Source of the DNA: an uncultured Halomicronema sp.
Lineage (GTDB): Bacteria > Cyanobacteriota > Cyanobacteriia > Phormidesmidales > Phormidesmidaceae
Length of the DNA stretch: 49,331 nucleotides
Assembly: GCA_937899725.1 (NCBI GenBank)
Contig: CALCCA010000208.1
Span: 1 to 49,331 of the forward strand
Direction of reading: 5' to 3'
The notes beneath the pieces were generated by a model, which saw nothing but the letters and a program-made list of their open reading frames with translations, was not told where the DNA came from and ran no database searches. Made by a program: the position numbers and the translations under genes. This document shows, in pieces, positions 8,208 through 17,321 of the stretch. Within the stretch, counting starts at the first letter, position 1. Every line of letters starts with the position of its first letter.

Positions 8208-9356
8208 ATGGCTAGAAGCCTTGACCAAATTTCAACCGACTTAACCACTCTGGAAACATCGACGAGTCGGATTGATGACGATCTCAAAGCCCTGTACCAA
8301 GAGTATTTAACCGTGCTGGGCAAAGCCGTCAAACGACAGCTAGTACTAGCCGTCTATCATCTGTGTACTCAGGCATACCCCGATGAATTTTTGGTGCTAT
8401 CGGTGAGTCAGCGCGAGCAAGTGCAGACTGGAGTGCGCAAAATTGCGGCCCAAGGTCAGACTCAAATCAAACAGTTGGGACAAGTATTCGATTTATCGAC
8501 GCTGGCTGACAAGCTAGAAGCGGCAGTCGCTGCTAAGTACGAAACTACAACAGAAGAGGAGACCGAGGGTGAGACTCCGGCACCATCATCTACTGCTGCC
8601 GCCGATGCCCCAGTCACCAACATCGGTGACGAGCATTCTGTCGATCTGGGTGAGAGTACAGAAAAGAGAGACGGAACTTTAGCCGATGAAACGCCTGAAA
8701 CGCCAGCTCATGCTGACGAAACACCAGCCGCTGGCGATGCCACCATGGCGATCGCGTCTCAAGAAGCGTCGGAAATGATTCAACGATTGAGCACCTCCCT
8801 ATCGCTGTTTGCCGTCTTTGGTTCAGAATCCCCCTCGCCCATTAGTTTGGCAAAGCGACATGTCTTACTCGAGCGTCATCTGCGGGCAGTGCTCAAAACG
8901 CTGTCGAGCTTGGCAAATCTGCTGTTGAAACAAGTGGATATTTTGCCCGATTTGCCAGAGATGGTGATTGCTGCCGCGGCGGAAGCGGAAGCAGGCGAAC
9001 CCGGACCGAGCACGCCCAACTTGCTCAATGTGCTGGTGGAACTGGGGGGCGATCGCCCTGAAGAGGATCAACCACCTGACTTACCCGAGGACGACGATGA
9101 AGAGGATGCCTTACCAGACGACGATGAGGAGTTTGACACCAAAGACTCGGGTCGGGAAATGACCCACCTGATTGCGATTAATCTCAGGCTGGCTGATATT
9201 GAGTTTTCTGACCCCCACACCGCCCTATGGCGTAGCCGACTGCAAGAGACGCTGCATAAGCTCAAACGCTTAGGCGAACGCTATCAAAAACTGCAGCAGG
9301 AGAAGGCGCGGGCGGAAGCCGAGCATGCTTGGCGAGCCACTTGGTTTGAAGAATAA
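8208..9356 (+). CDS. Conserved-looking acidic hypothetical protein
   Basis: I do not recognise a named family. The 382-aa product has a helical N-terminal region (about 1-115), a Glu/Ala/Pro/Thr-rich linker (about 120-185), a second helical region (about 185-270), and a run of almost pure Asp/Glu (DDDEEDALPDDDEEF, about 300-320). A basic coiled-coil end (LKRLGERYQKLQQEKARAEAEH) follows. It has no signal peptide or membrane segment. The ATG at 8208 is chosen because the frame further upstream (from 7998) runs through the rpsB-tsf terminator; no strong SD is present. The next gene starts 51 nt after its stop. The acidic linkers suggest a scaffold or partner-binding protein, which is inference only. 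Confidence 0.7.
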   Translation: MARSLDQISTDLTTLETSTSRIDDDLKALYQEYLTVLGKAVKRQLVLAVYHLCTQAYPDEFLVLSVSQREQVQTGVRKIAAQGQTQIKQLGQVFDLSTLADKLEAAVAAKYETTTEEETEGETPAPSSTAAADAPVTNIGDEHSVDLGESTEKRDGTLADETPETPAHADETPAAGDATMAIASQEASEMIQRLSTSLSLFAVFGSESPSPISLAKRHVLLERHLRAVLKTLSSLANLLLKQVDILPDLPEMVIAAAAEAEAGEPGPSTPNLLNVLVELGGDRPEEDQPPDLPEDDDEEDALPDDDEEFDTKDSGREMTHLIAINLRLADIEFSDPHTALWRSRLQETLHKLKRLGERYQKLQQEKARAEAEHAWRATWFEE

Positions 9357-9407
9357 ACAAAAGATGGATCGCCCATCGCAATCAACCGCATCAACCATCA
9401 GGAGGCC

Positions 9408-10106
9408 ATGGCGAGCACGATGAATCGGGCCTATACGACCGTTGTGCTGGCGATGAGCGCCGACGGCAAGATTACCGATCGAGATCGCACCGCCGCTCGA
9501 TTTTCTTCACCCAATGATTTGGCACATTTAGAAACAGTGGTCGCGGCCGCAGACGGTGTTTTGTTTGGGGCCGGTACATTGAGAGCCTATGGCACCTGTC
9601 TCTCAGTACGCCAACCCGAGCTAGTTGCTCAGAGACGAGCACAACGGCAACCGCCGCAACCAGTACAAATTGTCTGTTCTGATACGGGCAATTTAGATCC
9701 GCGGCTACAATTCTTTCGACAATCTGTGCCCCGCTGGTTACTAACTTCACCAGCCGGAGCGCAACGGTGGCAACCTCCAGGGGAGGCATTTGAGCAGATT
9801 CTGCCGACCCTGACAACACCCACCCACTGGTTGAGTATGCTGCAACGGCTCAAAGCAATGGGTCTTGAACGTTTAGCGGTGTTGGGCGGCGGCACTTTAA
9901 TCGCCGGCCTGGTTGAGCAAGACGTGGTAGACGAACTTTATCTCACGGTGTGCCCCCTCTTACTCGGGGGGCAGAGGACTCCAACGCCAGTCGATGGCCA
10001 AGGGCTCAAGGCGGATTTAGCCCTCCGATTACGCCTCGTGCAAACGAGCACGAGCAACGATGAGGTGTTTTTGCACTATCGTCGCTGCCATCCGCAAGGG
10101 GATTGA
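9408..10106 (+). CDS. RibD C-terminal (reductase) domain protein
   Basis: A 232-aa NADPH-dependent reductase of the dihydrofolate reductase-like RibD-C fold. The motifs are TTVVLAMSADGKI at the start, LFGAGTLRAYG for the nucleotide loop, LAVLGGGTLIAGLVEQDVVDELYLTVCPLLLGG, and a C-terminal half that completes the sheet. In riboflavin synthesis this fold reduces 5-amino-6-(5-phosphoribosylamino)uracil. Here the deaminase half of RibD is absent, so it is either the separate cyanobacterial reductase or a paralogue with another substrate. The ATG at 9408 has a perfect AGGAGG (9400-9405). Confidence 0.8.
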   Translation: MASTMNRAYTTVVLAMSADGKITDRDRTAARFSSPNDLAHLETVVAAADGVLFGAGTLRAYGTCLSVRQPELVAQRRAQRQPPQPVQIVCSDTGNLDPRLQFFRQSVPRWLLTSPAGAQRWQPPGEAFEQILPTLTTPTHWLSMLQRLKAMGLERLAVLGGGTLIAGLVEQDVVDELYLTVCPLLLGGQRTPTPVDGQGLKADLALRLRLVQTSTSNDEVFLHYRRCHPQGD

Positions 10107-10151
10107 TTTACGCTAAGGAGAGTTTAGCGATCGCGGTCTCCTCCCCCTTTT

Positions 10152-11336
10152 ATGGTTCAGCAGCTCAAGCCTCAATATACGGTCACCTGGGTACGTCAGA
10201 TTAGGGAAATTCCCCAAGCTGCCTGGGATGAAATGGCACTGCCGCTCACCACGCCTTTTCTAGAGTGGACTTGGCTGCATAATATGGAGCGCTCGGGTAG
10301 CGCCGTCGCGAATGCGGGCTGGTTGCCCAATCATCTCGCCGTGTGGCGAGGGACAACCCTCGTAGCAGCCGCACCGCTGTATCTCAAAAGCCACAGCTAT
10401 GGTGAATTTGTCTTTGACCATCAATGGGCAGATGTGGCTAACCGGTTAGGGATTGACTACTACCCGAAGCTGCTCGGCATGTCGCCGTTCACCCCCGCAG
10501 AAGGGTACCGTTTCTTGATTGCCACCGGCGAGGACGAAGGTCTGCTGACCGATATTATGGTTGCCGCAATTGACGAGTTTTGCGATCGCAACCATATTTC
10601 AGGCTGCCATTTTCTTTATGCCGATCCCGAGTGGCAGGCCTTGATGGAACAGCGGGGCTTTAACCGGTGGCTGCACCACAGCTACATCTGGCAAAACGAC
10701 GGCTATCACACTTTTGACGATTACCTGGCCCGCTTTAACGCCAACCAGCGCCGCAATATCAAACGCGAACGCAAATCTCTCGAAAAAGCAGGCTTACGGA
10801 TTGAGCCGATCACCGGCGAAGCGATCGACCGCACTACCTGCTCTCAGATGTATGACTTTTATGCCGACACCTGCGACAAGTTTGGCTGGTGGGGCAGCAA
10901 GTACCTTACCCGTAATTTTTTCGAGCAGCTGTGTCCTGACTATCGCCATCGCGTAGTACTGTTTGCCGCCTATAGCGAAGCGGTCGAGGCCCCGGTAGGC
11001 ATGTCTTTTTGCCTGTATAAAGGCGATCGTTTTTATGGCCGCTACTGGGGATGCGGTGAAGAATACAACCATCTCCATTTCAATGCCTGTTATTACCGCC
11101 CAATTGAGTGGGCCGTCGATTACGGGATTAAAACCTTTGATCCCGGTGCTGGTGGTCGTCATAAAAAACGTCGCGGCTTTCCGGCTAAGCCCAACTACAG
11201 CCTGCACCGGTTTTACGCCCATCGTCTGCAAAAGATTTTGGTGGACTACATTGATGAAATCAATCGTGCCGAACAGCAAGAAATTGAAGCCATTAATGCC
11301 GATTTACCGCTCAAAGATGTCAAGGCAGGCTCTTGA
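10152..11336 (+). CDS. COG3146-type GNAT/FemAB-like protein (peptidogalycan family)
   Basis: A 394-aa soluble protein of the DUF482/COG3146 family, which has a double GNAT fold related to FemAB aminoacyl/acyltransferases. Visible hallmarks are FLEWTWLHNMERSGS near residue 37, a conserved FNANQRRNIKRERKSLEKAGL segment after the middle, and the C-terminal FDPGAGGRHKKRRGF. The true substrate is not established for the family. A purine-rich inverted repeat (10116-10142) sits directly before the ATG and may act as a weak terminator or leader. It is 45 nt after the RibD-C gene and probably co-transcribed. Confidence 0.75.
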   Translation: MVQQLKPQYTVTWVRQIREIPQAAWDEMALPLTTPFLEWTWLHNMERSGSAVANAGWLPNHLAVWRGTTLVAAAPLYLKSHSYGEFVFDHQWADVANRLGIDYYPKLLGMSPFTPAEGYRFLIATGEDEGLLTDIMVAAIDEFCDRNHISGCHFLYADPEWQALMEQRGFNRWLHHSYIWQNDGYHTFDDYLARFNANQRRNIKRERKSLEKAGLRIEPITGEAIDRTTCSQMYDFYADTCDKFGWWGSKYLTRNFFEQLCPDYRHRVVLFAAYSEAVEAPVGMSFCLYKGDRFYGRYWGCGEEYNHLHFNACYYRPIEWAVDYGIKTFDPGAGGRHKKRRGFPAKPNYSLHRFYAHRLQKILVDYIDEINRAEQQEIEAINADLPLKDVKAGS

Positions 11337-11453
11337 TCACCTGGTCAGAGAGCCGCAGTCATTAATCATCTCATCGCATTAATCCAAGCGAGTCTTGCCA
11401 TGATTGGCTCACGCCACTTCTCGCTTTAAAGGTTCCAGACATCCATCAACAAC

Positions 11454-11477
11454 GCTGGGGAGTCAAGCATTCCCAGC
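11454..11477. terminator. Hairpin between convergent genes
   Basis: GCTGGGGA (11454-11461) pairs with TTCCCAGC (11470-11477), one G-U pair, loop of 8. It lies between the plus-strand COG3146 gene and the minus-strand acyltransferase. No U-tract is present, so confidence is modest. Confidence 0.4.
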
Positions 11478-11497
11478 ACCCAGCAGGCAATCTTTTC

Positions 11498-12205
11498 CTA
11501 CCGTGAGCTTTCGACTAAAAGCCTAGAAGACCGGCGTTTTCGCCGTTTGATCACCTTGGCAGGAACGCCTAAGGCCACTGAGAAGGGCGGAATACTCTTG
11601 GTGACCACAGAACCAGCCCCAATGACACTCCCTTCGCCGACGGTCACGCCATCTAAAATACTGACGCCTGTACCAAGCCAGCAGTTATTAGCGATCGTGA
11701 TGCCCTTGTAGGAGTGACCTTGGCGCCTGATCAAAGTTTCTGGATTCGAAAAGGTGTGATTATTGGCATAAATCCTGCAGTGCGAAGCGATCAGGCAGTC
11801 ATTTCCAATAACAATGGAATCGCCAGAAAGACAGGTAAAAGGCCCAATATCAGTGTGATGACCAATCTCGATTCGTCCTAATTTATGGGTCTTGATATTC
11901 ACATATTTATCGAGGGAAACGTTACGGTGCAAGACAATCTTGCTCATAGCACCATGACTTCTGAGGCTAACGCCCGGTTCTATCTTGACGTTGGACTTAA
12001 TAAAAATGCCGGCAGGATTAACAAATTCGACCAGGGGAGCAATGCGCACTTGTTCACCAAATTTGCCGAAGATCGCCGGATAGATGTATCTCCGCAACAA
12101 TACACCTAGATGACTATGAAGAGGTCCTAACCCAGACAAAAGAGCATGAACAAAGATTCGCTTTCTAAACTCATTTAAACTATGGAAGACATGACGAATA
12201 CTCAT
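11498..12205 (-). CDS. Left-handed beta-helix (hexapeptide) acyltransferase
   Basis: A 235-aa WbbJ/maltose O-acetyltransferase-like enzyme. Successive hexapeptide turns run from about residue 55 to 215 (for example VKIEPGVSL, IEIGHHTDIGPF, IVIGNDCLIASHC, ITIANNCWLGTGVSILDGVTVGEGSVIGAGSVVTKSIPP). The catalytic His candidate lies in the YANNHTF segment, and the GVPAKVI end is diagnostic of sugar or serine acetyltransferases. The basic N-terminal 45 residues are helical. It probably acetylates a surface polysaccharide sugar. No glycosyltransferase is adjacent, so the acceptor is unknown. Confidence 0.85.
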   Translation of the reverse strand: MSIRHVFHSLNEFRKRIFVHALLSGLGPLHSHLGVLLRRYIYPAIFGKFGEQVRIAPLVEFVNPAGIFIKSNVKIEPGVSLRSHGAMSKIVLHRNVSLDKYVNIKTHKLGRIEIGHHTDIGPFTCLSGDSIVIGNDCLIASHCRIYANNHTFSNPETLIRRQGHSYKGITIANNCWLGTGVSILDGVTVGEGSVIGAGSVVTKSIPPFSVALGVPAKVIKRRKRRSSRLLVESSR

Positions 12206-12925
12206 TTCAGGAACCTAAGTTTTCAGGTTTAGCTGTCACCAGCAAGAAACCCCATCACAGCCCTGAGCAACCAATATCTGCAGGATGCTCTTCGCACAAA
12301 GCTGAGGGATTATTTTCCAGGGATTGGGCCACCATGCCCATCTGATAAACAACTGTTGCAGACCTGTAGCCTGACCTTCATAGACCAGGAAAACACTATA
12401 GATTTACACGCATATTGCCCATAACTATAGCCTGATCTAGCTAGGATTACTGGATCTTGACCATCACGAGATCAAGCAACTCAGTAAGGTTACTGAGATT
12501 ACCATGCTGGGCGCAGGTGTAATTTTTCTTATTTAATATGCCAAGCTGAACTGACTTTGGCCTTGTCCAGATCGTCGTAATCGGGAGCCTGAAGCTTACT
12601 TCACAGACCAGAACAAGGCGGCTAGACAGCGTGTCATGTTTGACAAAAGATATTTTAATCAGCTGCGTTCGGCCAAAAATATATCAACTTAGAGCTTTTA
12701 TCAATCAGCATTTCCAGCATCTATTTCAGGCTAAATTACTGCGTTCTACTGCGCTGTATAAACCTCTTAATATGACAATGTTTTTGAGCGACCAGAACGA
12801 GGTATTTAGCAGAGATCCCAAGCGCCACATCGGCCCACCCGTCAAGTTAGAATAAAAGTCCTAAGCTAATTTTGCCGACTTAGCCTATGGCCACACTCCG
12901 CACACCTCATCTTTAAGTAGTTCAA
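12206..12925. other. 720-nt gene-poor spacer
   Basis: This long gap between divergent genes is AT-richer than its surroundings and lacks HIP1 octamers. A 74-codon open frame at 12631-12855 has no recognisable family, an unusual His/Gln/Leu-rich composition and no SD, so it is not called. A perfect 8-bp hairpin, CTCAGTAA-GG-TTACTGAG, lies at 12480-12497. It may be decayed DNA or hold long 5' leaders. Confidence 0.45.
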
Positions 12926-13333
12926 ATGGTACCAACCCCGATCGCTCAACCAGCTCACACCCCATCACTCACTGACCTCGACAATCAGCTCTCACAGCGA
13001 TTCATCGAGCTTGATCCGGGGGGGTATTTCTTGGTCTATCTCGAGGTCGAAAAGGGACTCATTTGCGCTAAGCACTTTACCAATGTGATTAACGATAAAG
13101 GTTTGGCCTGTGACCCGGAAACTGGCGAGCCCCTCGCTTGTCAGGGGGGTGAACCCCGTCAATCCACCCATGTCTACACTGGACGCACTGCCAAAGAATT
13201 GTGTATCGCGGTGTTTGAGGTGAGCGATCGCCCTTGCCCTGTCACCCGGATGGATCACGCAGCTTATCTCGGCCGCGAATTTGTGCGGGCTGAGCTGGCT
13301 CTCGTGGCAGGTCAAGAATACGTTCAAGATTAG
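12926..13333 (+). CDS. DUF4346-type small protein
   Basis: A 135-aa cytoplasmic protein resembling the cyanobacterial DUF4346 family. The recognisable core is ELDPGGYFLVYLEVEKGLICAKHF, then a central Cys-containing loop (CDPETGEPLACQGGEPR), then a helical C-terminal half (TAKELCIAVFE and HAAYLGREFVRAELAL). The domain also occurs in some archaeal pterin-related proteins, as I recall, but no activity is established. It is transcribed alone and ends at a strong hairpin shared with psb32. The family call is from memory of the pattern. Confidence 0.6.
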   Translation: MVPTPIAQPAHTPSLTDLDNQLSQRFIELDPGGYFLVYLEVEKGLICAKHFTNVINDKGLACDPETGEPLACQGGEPRQSTHVYTGRTAKELCIAVFEVSDRPCPVTRMDHAAYLGREFVRAELALVAGQEYVQD

Positions 13334-13361
13334 TTTGCTTGCTGCATCTCCATACCAAACA

Positions 13362-13401
13362 GCCTCCTGCAGTCCCCACGAGGGAGCTGACTGCAGGAGG
13401 C
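13362..13401. terminator. Bidirectional terminator-like hairpin
   Basis: GCCTCCTGCAGTC (13362-13374) pairs perfectly with GACTGCAGGAGGC (13389-13401), a 13-bp stem with a 14-base loop. It lies between the convergent DUF4346 gene and psb32. The flanking T-runs are short on both strands. Confidence 0.65.
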
Positions 13402-13457
13402 AGTGTTTCATCGGCGCGGATTAACCGGCTGGGCAGGCTAGTAAAGCAACCGCTGCC

Positions 13458-14162
13458 TTAACCACCAATGGATTGATAAATATAGTAGGTCGCCATCGGG
13501 ATCACCGTCGCGGCAATTAAAAAGCCCACCACGATAATCGTCGCATTACCACGATTTTCTTCAGTTTCTTCAGCCGAAGCAAAGGTGCTTTCCATTTCAA
13601 AGGAAGCGACATCAACGGGGGGACCCGGATCAGGGTCGCCCGACAGCACGGCAAAGAGGCGATCGCTGGCTCCTAAAAACGCCTGGTTATACTTGTTAGC
13701 CTGCCGCAGCGGCAGGCCAATCGTTTCATCCACAACGCTATCGACAATTTCTGTAGATAATAAAGCCGCTGCGCGATCGCCCACTTTCATCGCGGCAGTG
13801 TTCGTCACATCGTCTAATACCAAAATGCTCTGGTTGGCGCGGGCCTCAGGGTCGGGGAACCACTTTTGCATGAGGGCATCCGCAAAGCTCGCAGGTGTTT
13901 CCCCATAATCCAGCCGGTGAATCGTGACGAAGCGCACTTCGTTACCGGTCTCCACCGCTAGCGCCTGCAGCTGGTCAGTAATTTTGCCTTCATTAAGACG
14001 GCTAATCAAACCAGCGTCGTCAACGATCCAAGTGTCGTCTGACAAAGCGGGCATTTGATAAACGCCAGTGGCCCAGGCTGGAGCCGCTGTGAAACAGGTG
14101 ACGAGCAAGACGAACGCCAGGATAAATGGGCCGATGATGGGCTTAATTAAATGCTTCAGCAT
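13458..14162 (-). CDS. psb32: Psb32 / TPM-domain photosystem II repair protein
   Basis: A 234-aa thylakoid-type membrane protein. Residues 1-31 are a signal peptide ending AWA. The TPM domain (about 40-170) shows WIVDDAGLISRLNEGKI, a basic patch with FVTIHRLDYGETP, MQKWFPDPEARANQSILVLDD, and the KVGDRAAALLS region. A single C-terminal transmembrane helix (about 208-228) anchors it with the TPM domain in the lumen. Its homologues (Synechocystis Psb32, plant TLP18.3) protect photosystem II and help D1 turnover. It appears to be transcribed alone: priA upstream on the same strand is 272 nt away with a hairpin between. Confidence 0.88.
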   Translation of the reverse strand: MLKHLIKPIIGPFILAFVLLVTCFTAAPAWATGVYQMPALSDDTWIVDDAGLISRLNEGKITDQLQALAVETGNEVRFVTIHRLDYGETPASFADALMQKWFPDPEARANQSILVLDDVTNTAAMKVGDRAAALLSTEIVDSVVDETIGLPLRQANKYNQAFLGASDRLFAVLSGDPDPGPPVDVASFEMESTFASAEETEENRGNATIIVVGFLIAATVIPMATYYIYQSIGG

Positions 14163-14386
14163 GGAAATAGTTGTTTGGCAGCTATGTCATCACTATACTG
14201 GAACACTTCCTTTCCAGAAATTCACAATCGATTTCAGCCCCAGCAGCATCAATCAAACTTGATCCCCAGTCGTTCAAGCAGCAACCATCGCTGTCACAGT
14301 TAAGCACGCTTCACCAGAGAGAAGCGCCAGCGAGGACGCCGAATAGATACCGATATTGACGGGGTGATAAGAATTGGGCGAGTCCA

Positions 14387-14409
14387 TCAAATGATCACTT
14401 CTCATTTGA
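14387..14409 (-). terminator. Hairpin after priA
   Basis: TCAAATGA (14387-14394) and TCATTTGA (14402-14409) form a perfect 8-bp stem with a 7-base loop, 26 nt beyond the priA stop on the minus strand. The following sequence is not U-rich. Confidence 0.4.
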
Positions 14410-14434
14410 GTGAATGGGCTCCCTCTTGCCCCGG

Positions 14435-16924
14435 TCACATTAAATTGAGCGGGTCAACATCAACCGTCAAACTCACTTGGGCGGGGCACAATTTTGACAA
14501 TTGACTCAGGTCAGGCAGCGGGTCGGCGATCGCCCCCTTGAGCAAGATCTGCCAGCGATAGCGGCGAGCAACCCGCAAAATCGGTGCCGGGGCCGGCCCG
14601 AGGAGTGCCCAGGTGGGGGCGATCGCGGCGACTTGGGCCGCTAGCTGTCGAGCCGCCTGTTCCACCAGATGGGACTGGGGACTGGTGATGCGCAATAAGA
14701 TCAATCGCCCCATGGGAGGGTAATTGAGCATACTGCGCTGCTGCATTTCAGTTTCGAGAAAGCTGCGGAGGCTGTGCTGCTTAACAGCCTCAACAACAGG
14801 ATTCTCCGGATTATAGGTTTGCAAAATAACTCGCCCCGGCTGCTCACCCCGACCCGAACGACCTGCCACCTGCGTCAACACCTGAAAGGCCCGCTCACTC
14901 GCCCGATAGTCGGCCATATACAGCAGACCATCGGCAGCAATGATGCCCACGACTGTGACCCGAGGCAAATCGATGCCCTTCGTCAGCATTTGCGTGCCGA
15001 CCAGCACATCGGCTTCTCCCTGAGCAAACCGGGCGAGCAGGGCGCGGTGGGCACCTTTGGCGCGGGTGGTGTCACTATCAAAGCGCAAACACCGCAGCTG
15101 GGGCAGTTCTTGGGCGATCGCCTGCTCAACTTGCTGGGTGCCACTGCCAAAGTGCTTCAGATATTTCGAGCCACAGGCGGGACAAGCCGGCGGTTGGGTC
15201 TGACTAAACCCACAATAGTGGCAGCGGAGGCGGGGGGCAGCGTTGCTGTGCGATTGGTGGTATGACAGCGACACATCGCAGTGCGGACACATCATTACAT
15301 GCCCACAGAGGCGACAAGAAACAAAGCTACTATGCCCCCGCCGCTGAATGAATAAAATGCCCTGCTCATTTTTGGCTTTCATCGCTTCGAGTGCCGCCCG
15401 CAGAGCACGGCTAAAGATAGAGCGATTGCCAATCTGCAGTTCGAGCCGCATATCGACCACGGTAATGGGCGGCGCGGGTCGCTGATGCACACGCTCGGGC
15501 AACGAGAGGTAATGCGGATGAGCCGACACGGCACTTAGAGCAGTCACGGTAGAGGCAGCTGCTGACGTCGCTGCCCCGACTGCAGCGATCGTCTCTGGGG
15601 CGGCAGGCATCTCAGTTTGAGGCCGCTGACCGGCTGTCACAGGCGGCTGTAGGTCAACGCCCGCGAGGGTAGGGATGGGAAGATTGGCCAAGGCGACCCA
15701 GCTCTCTAAGGAGGGCGTGGCCGAACCCAACAGCAGCGGACAAGTTTCGCGCTCCGCGCGCCATTGGGCCACCGTGCGCGCGTGGTAACAGGGCATCGGC
15801 TGATCTTGTTTGAAGCTGCTGTCATGCTCCTCATCTAAGATGATGATGCCGAGCCGGGAGAGGGGGGCAAAGACGGCTGAGCGCGTGCCGATCGCCACAA
15901 GGGGGTCCCCTTGGAGCATCCGTCGCCAGGCATCATAGCGTTCACCGTCAGACAAGCCACTGTGATAGACGCAGATGCGATCGCCAAAGCGTTGTTGAAA
16001 TCGATCAGTCAGCTGCGGGGTCAAACCGATCTCAGGCACTAACACCAGCGCTGACTGCCCCGCCGCCAAGCGCGGCGCAATCACTTGTAAATAAACCTCC
16101 GTTTTGCCTGAGCCCGTCACCCCATGCAGCAGGTAAGGGCCGGGATCGGTAGCTGCCGTTAACGTTTTCAAGGCCGCTTGCTGAGCTGCCGTCAACACCT
16201 TGGGCTGATCCGGCGGTAACGGTTGCCGATCAGACTGCCGCAGAATTTCTCGGGCTTCGATGGCGAGATAGCCCTTTTGAGCCAGCGATCGCAGCGTTGC
16301 GCTGGTCGTGCGGCAATATTGCAGGGCGTCTGCCAGCCATAGGTCGCCGCCTTGACGCTGCAGCAGTGTCAGCACCTCATGCTGGCGGCAGGTAATGGCG
16401 CTGTCTTCTAGCGATGGCACTTGCATAACGGTCACCGCCTGCCGCCGCTTCGGTTGCGGCGGCGTGGGCAAGGCCAAATAACTCTCGACCCAGCCGCGCT
16501 GGATTAAAGCCTGAATGCCCCGATTAGCGCCCCGACATTTTTGCCGCAGGTATTGCCAGGTATAGTCGCCGTTAGCCGACTGCTGCAGCTGGGTCAGCAC
16601 ACAGACCGCAGCGGGGGGCAAAAAGGTCGCCGCGTCTGGCGGTAGCAGCGCCGACAACAATCGGACTCGCCGCTGCGATCGCCCCAACAATCCCGGTGGC
16701 AAAGCAGTGCGAATCACTTGAATGAGCGGAGTTTGATAATATTCGGCAATTTGGGTCATCAACTGCCAATAAGTAGGCGAAAACAGACCACGACTAATCA
16801 CCGCCGTGACCGCTCGAATCTGGTTTTCTGCCAAATCTGGAGGGGGAGTTGCTAACAGCCGCAGGGCGATCGCCCCGACCTGTTGCGGCCCAAAAGGCAC
16901 GCTTAAAATATCCCCCACCGCCAT
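14435..16924 (-). CDS. priA: Primosomal replication restart helicase PriA (N-terminus incomplete from this ATG)
   Basis: PriA reloads DnaB at stalled forks. Visible are Walker A GVTGSGKTEVYLQ, the DEEHD box, RGHSSF, the eight zinc-ligand cysteines in CRLCGHVMMCPHC and CHYCG with CPACG, and the helicase C-terminal motifs GTQMLTKGIDLPRVTVVGI and QVAGRSGRG. An Ala/Thr-rich insertion of about 60 residues interrupts the helicase region after the ATPSLES motif. This ATG gives 829 aa beginning MAVGDILSVPFGPQQVG. Translation upstream in the same frame continues PriA homology (WVEALVDCAGVQGLYTYRLP), so the real N-terminus lies about 32 residues earlier. No ATG, GTG or TTG exists there before a TGA at 17033-17035. 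Confidence 0.93.
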   Translation of the reverse strand: MAVGDILSVPFGPQQVGAIALRLLATPPPDLAENQIRAVTAVISRGLFSPTYWQLMTQIAEYYQTPLIQVIRTALPPGLLGRSQRRVRLLSALLPPDAATFLPPAAVCVLTQLQQSANGDYTWQYLRQKCRGANRGIQALIQRGWVESYLALPTPPQPKRRQAVTVMQVPSLEDSAITCRQHEVLTLLQRQGGDLWLADALQYCRTTSATLRSLAQKGYLAIEAREILRQSDRQPLPPDQPKVLTAAQQAALKTLTAATDPGPYLLHGVTGSGKTEVYLQVIAPRLAAGQSALVLVPEIGLTPQLTDRFQQRFGDRICVYHSGLSDGERYDAWRRMLQGDPLVAIGTRSAVFAPLSRLGIIILDEEHDSSFKQDQPMPCYHARTVAQWRAERETCPLLLGSATPSLESWVALANLPIPTLAGVDLQPPVTAGQRPQTEMPAAPETIAAVGAATSAAASTVTALSAVSAHPHYLSLPERVHQRPAPPITVVDMRLELQIGNRSIFSRALRAALEAMKAKNEQGILFIQRRGHSSFVSCRLCGHVMMCPHCDVSLSYHQSHSNAAPRLRCHYCGFSQTQPPACPACGSKYLKHFGSGTQQVEQAIAQELPQLRCLRFDSDTTRAKGAHRALLARFAQGEADVLVGTQMLTKGIDLPRVTVVGIIAADGLLYMADYRASERAFQVLTQVAGRSGRGEQPGRVILQTYNPENPVVEAVKQHSLRSFLETEMQQRSMLNYPPMGRLILLRITSPQSHLVEQAARQLAAQVAAIAPTWALLGPAPAPILRVARRYRWQILLKGAIADPLPDLSQLSKLCPAQVSLTVDVDPLNLM

Positions 16925-17080
16925 CGTCAGGTCAGGGGGTAGGCGATACGTATAGAGCCCTTGAACACCGGCACAATCAACTAAGGCTTCTACCCATTTG
17001 GCCGACTCAGTCGTGATATCAACCTCACTTGATCAATCGAATTTATAGTGTAGCGATCGACGACCAAAAAAATTAGCCAT
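16925..17080 (-). other. Upstream coding extension of priA without a canonical start
   Basis: Reading the minus strand in the priA frame, codons from 17032 down to 16925 give a PriA-like N-terminal strand region. An in-frame TGA occupies 17033-17035. Beyond it the frame stays open to an ATG at 17080 (MANFFGRRSLHYKFD, then stop). A GAGG at 17023-17026 sits 5 nt before an ATC codon at 17015-17017, a possible non-canonical start. See findings. Confidence 0.6.
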
Positions 17081-17271
17081 TTTGCGCATTTACCGCTATC
17101 CTTGCAAGGCTGTTTAAACTCTTAATGTTTTCGTTATTCTCCTGTGGAAAACTCACTCGATTTTACAACCGGTAACAATTCCCGAAAAACGTTACACGTG
17201 GGCAAAACTGCCCAATCCCTTGGCAGGGCGATCGTTGATCCCGTATCAAAATATTAATTTTCTCAAATGGG

Positions 17272-17301
17272 TTGCTATTTCGCTGCTAATTCGAGTATAA
17301 A
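17272..17301 (+). promoter_or_regulatory. Candidate sigma-70-type promoter of sigC
   Basis: TTGCTA (17272-17277) and TATAAA (17296-17301) are separated by 18 bp, 20 bp upstream of the sigC start codon. The match is reasonable, but the implied 5' leader would be very short. No experimental support is possible here. Confidence 0.3.
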
Positions 17302-17321
17302 CGCCACAAAAGCGAGGTTTT

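Noticed and set aside
12631-12855. 74-codon frame in the gene-poor spacer
   Set aside because: No SD, no recognisable motif; cannot be distinguished from chance.
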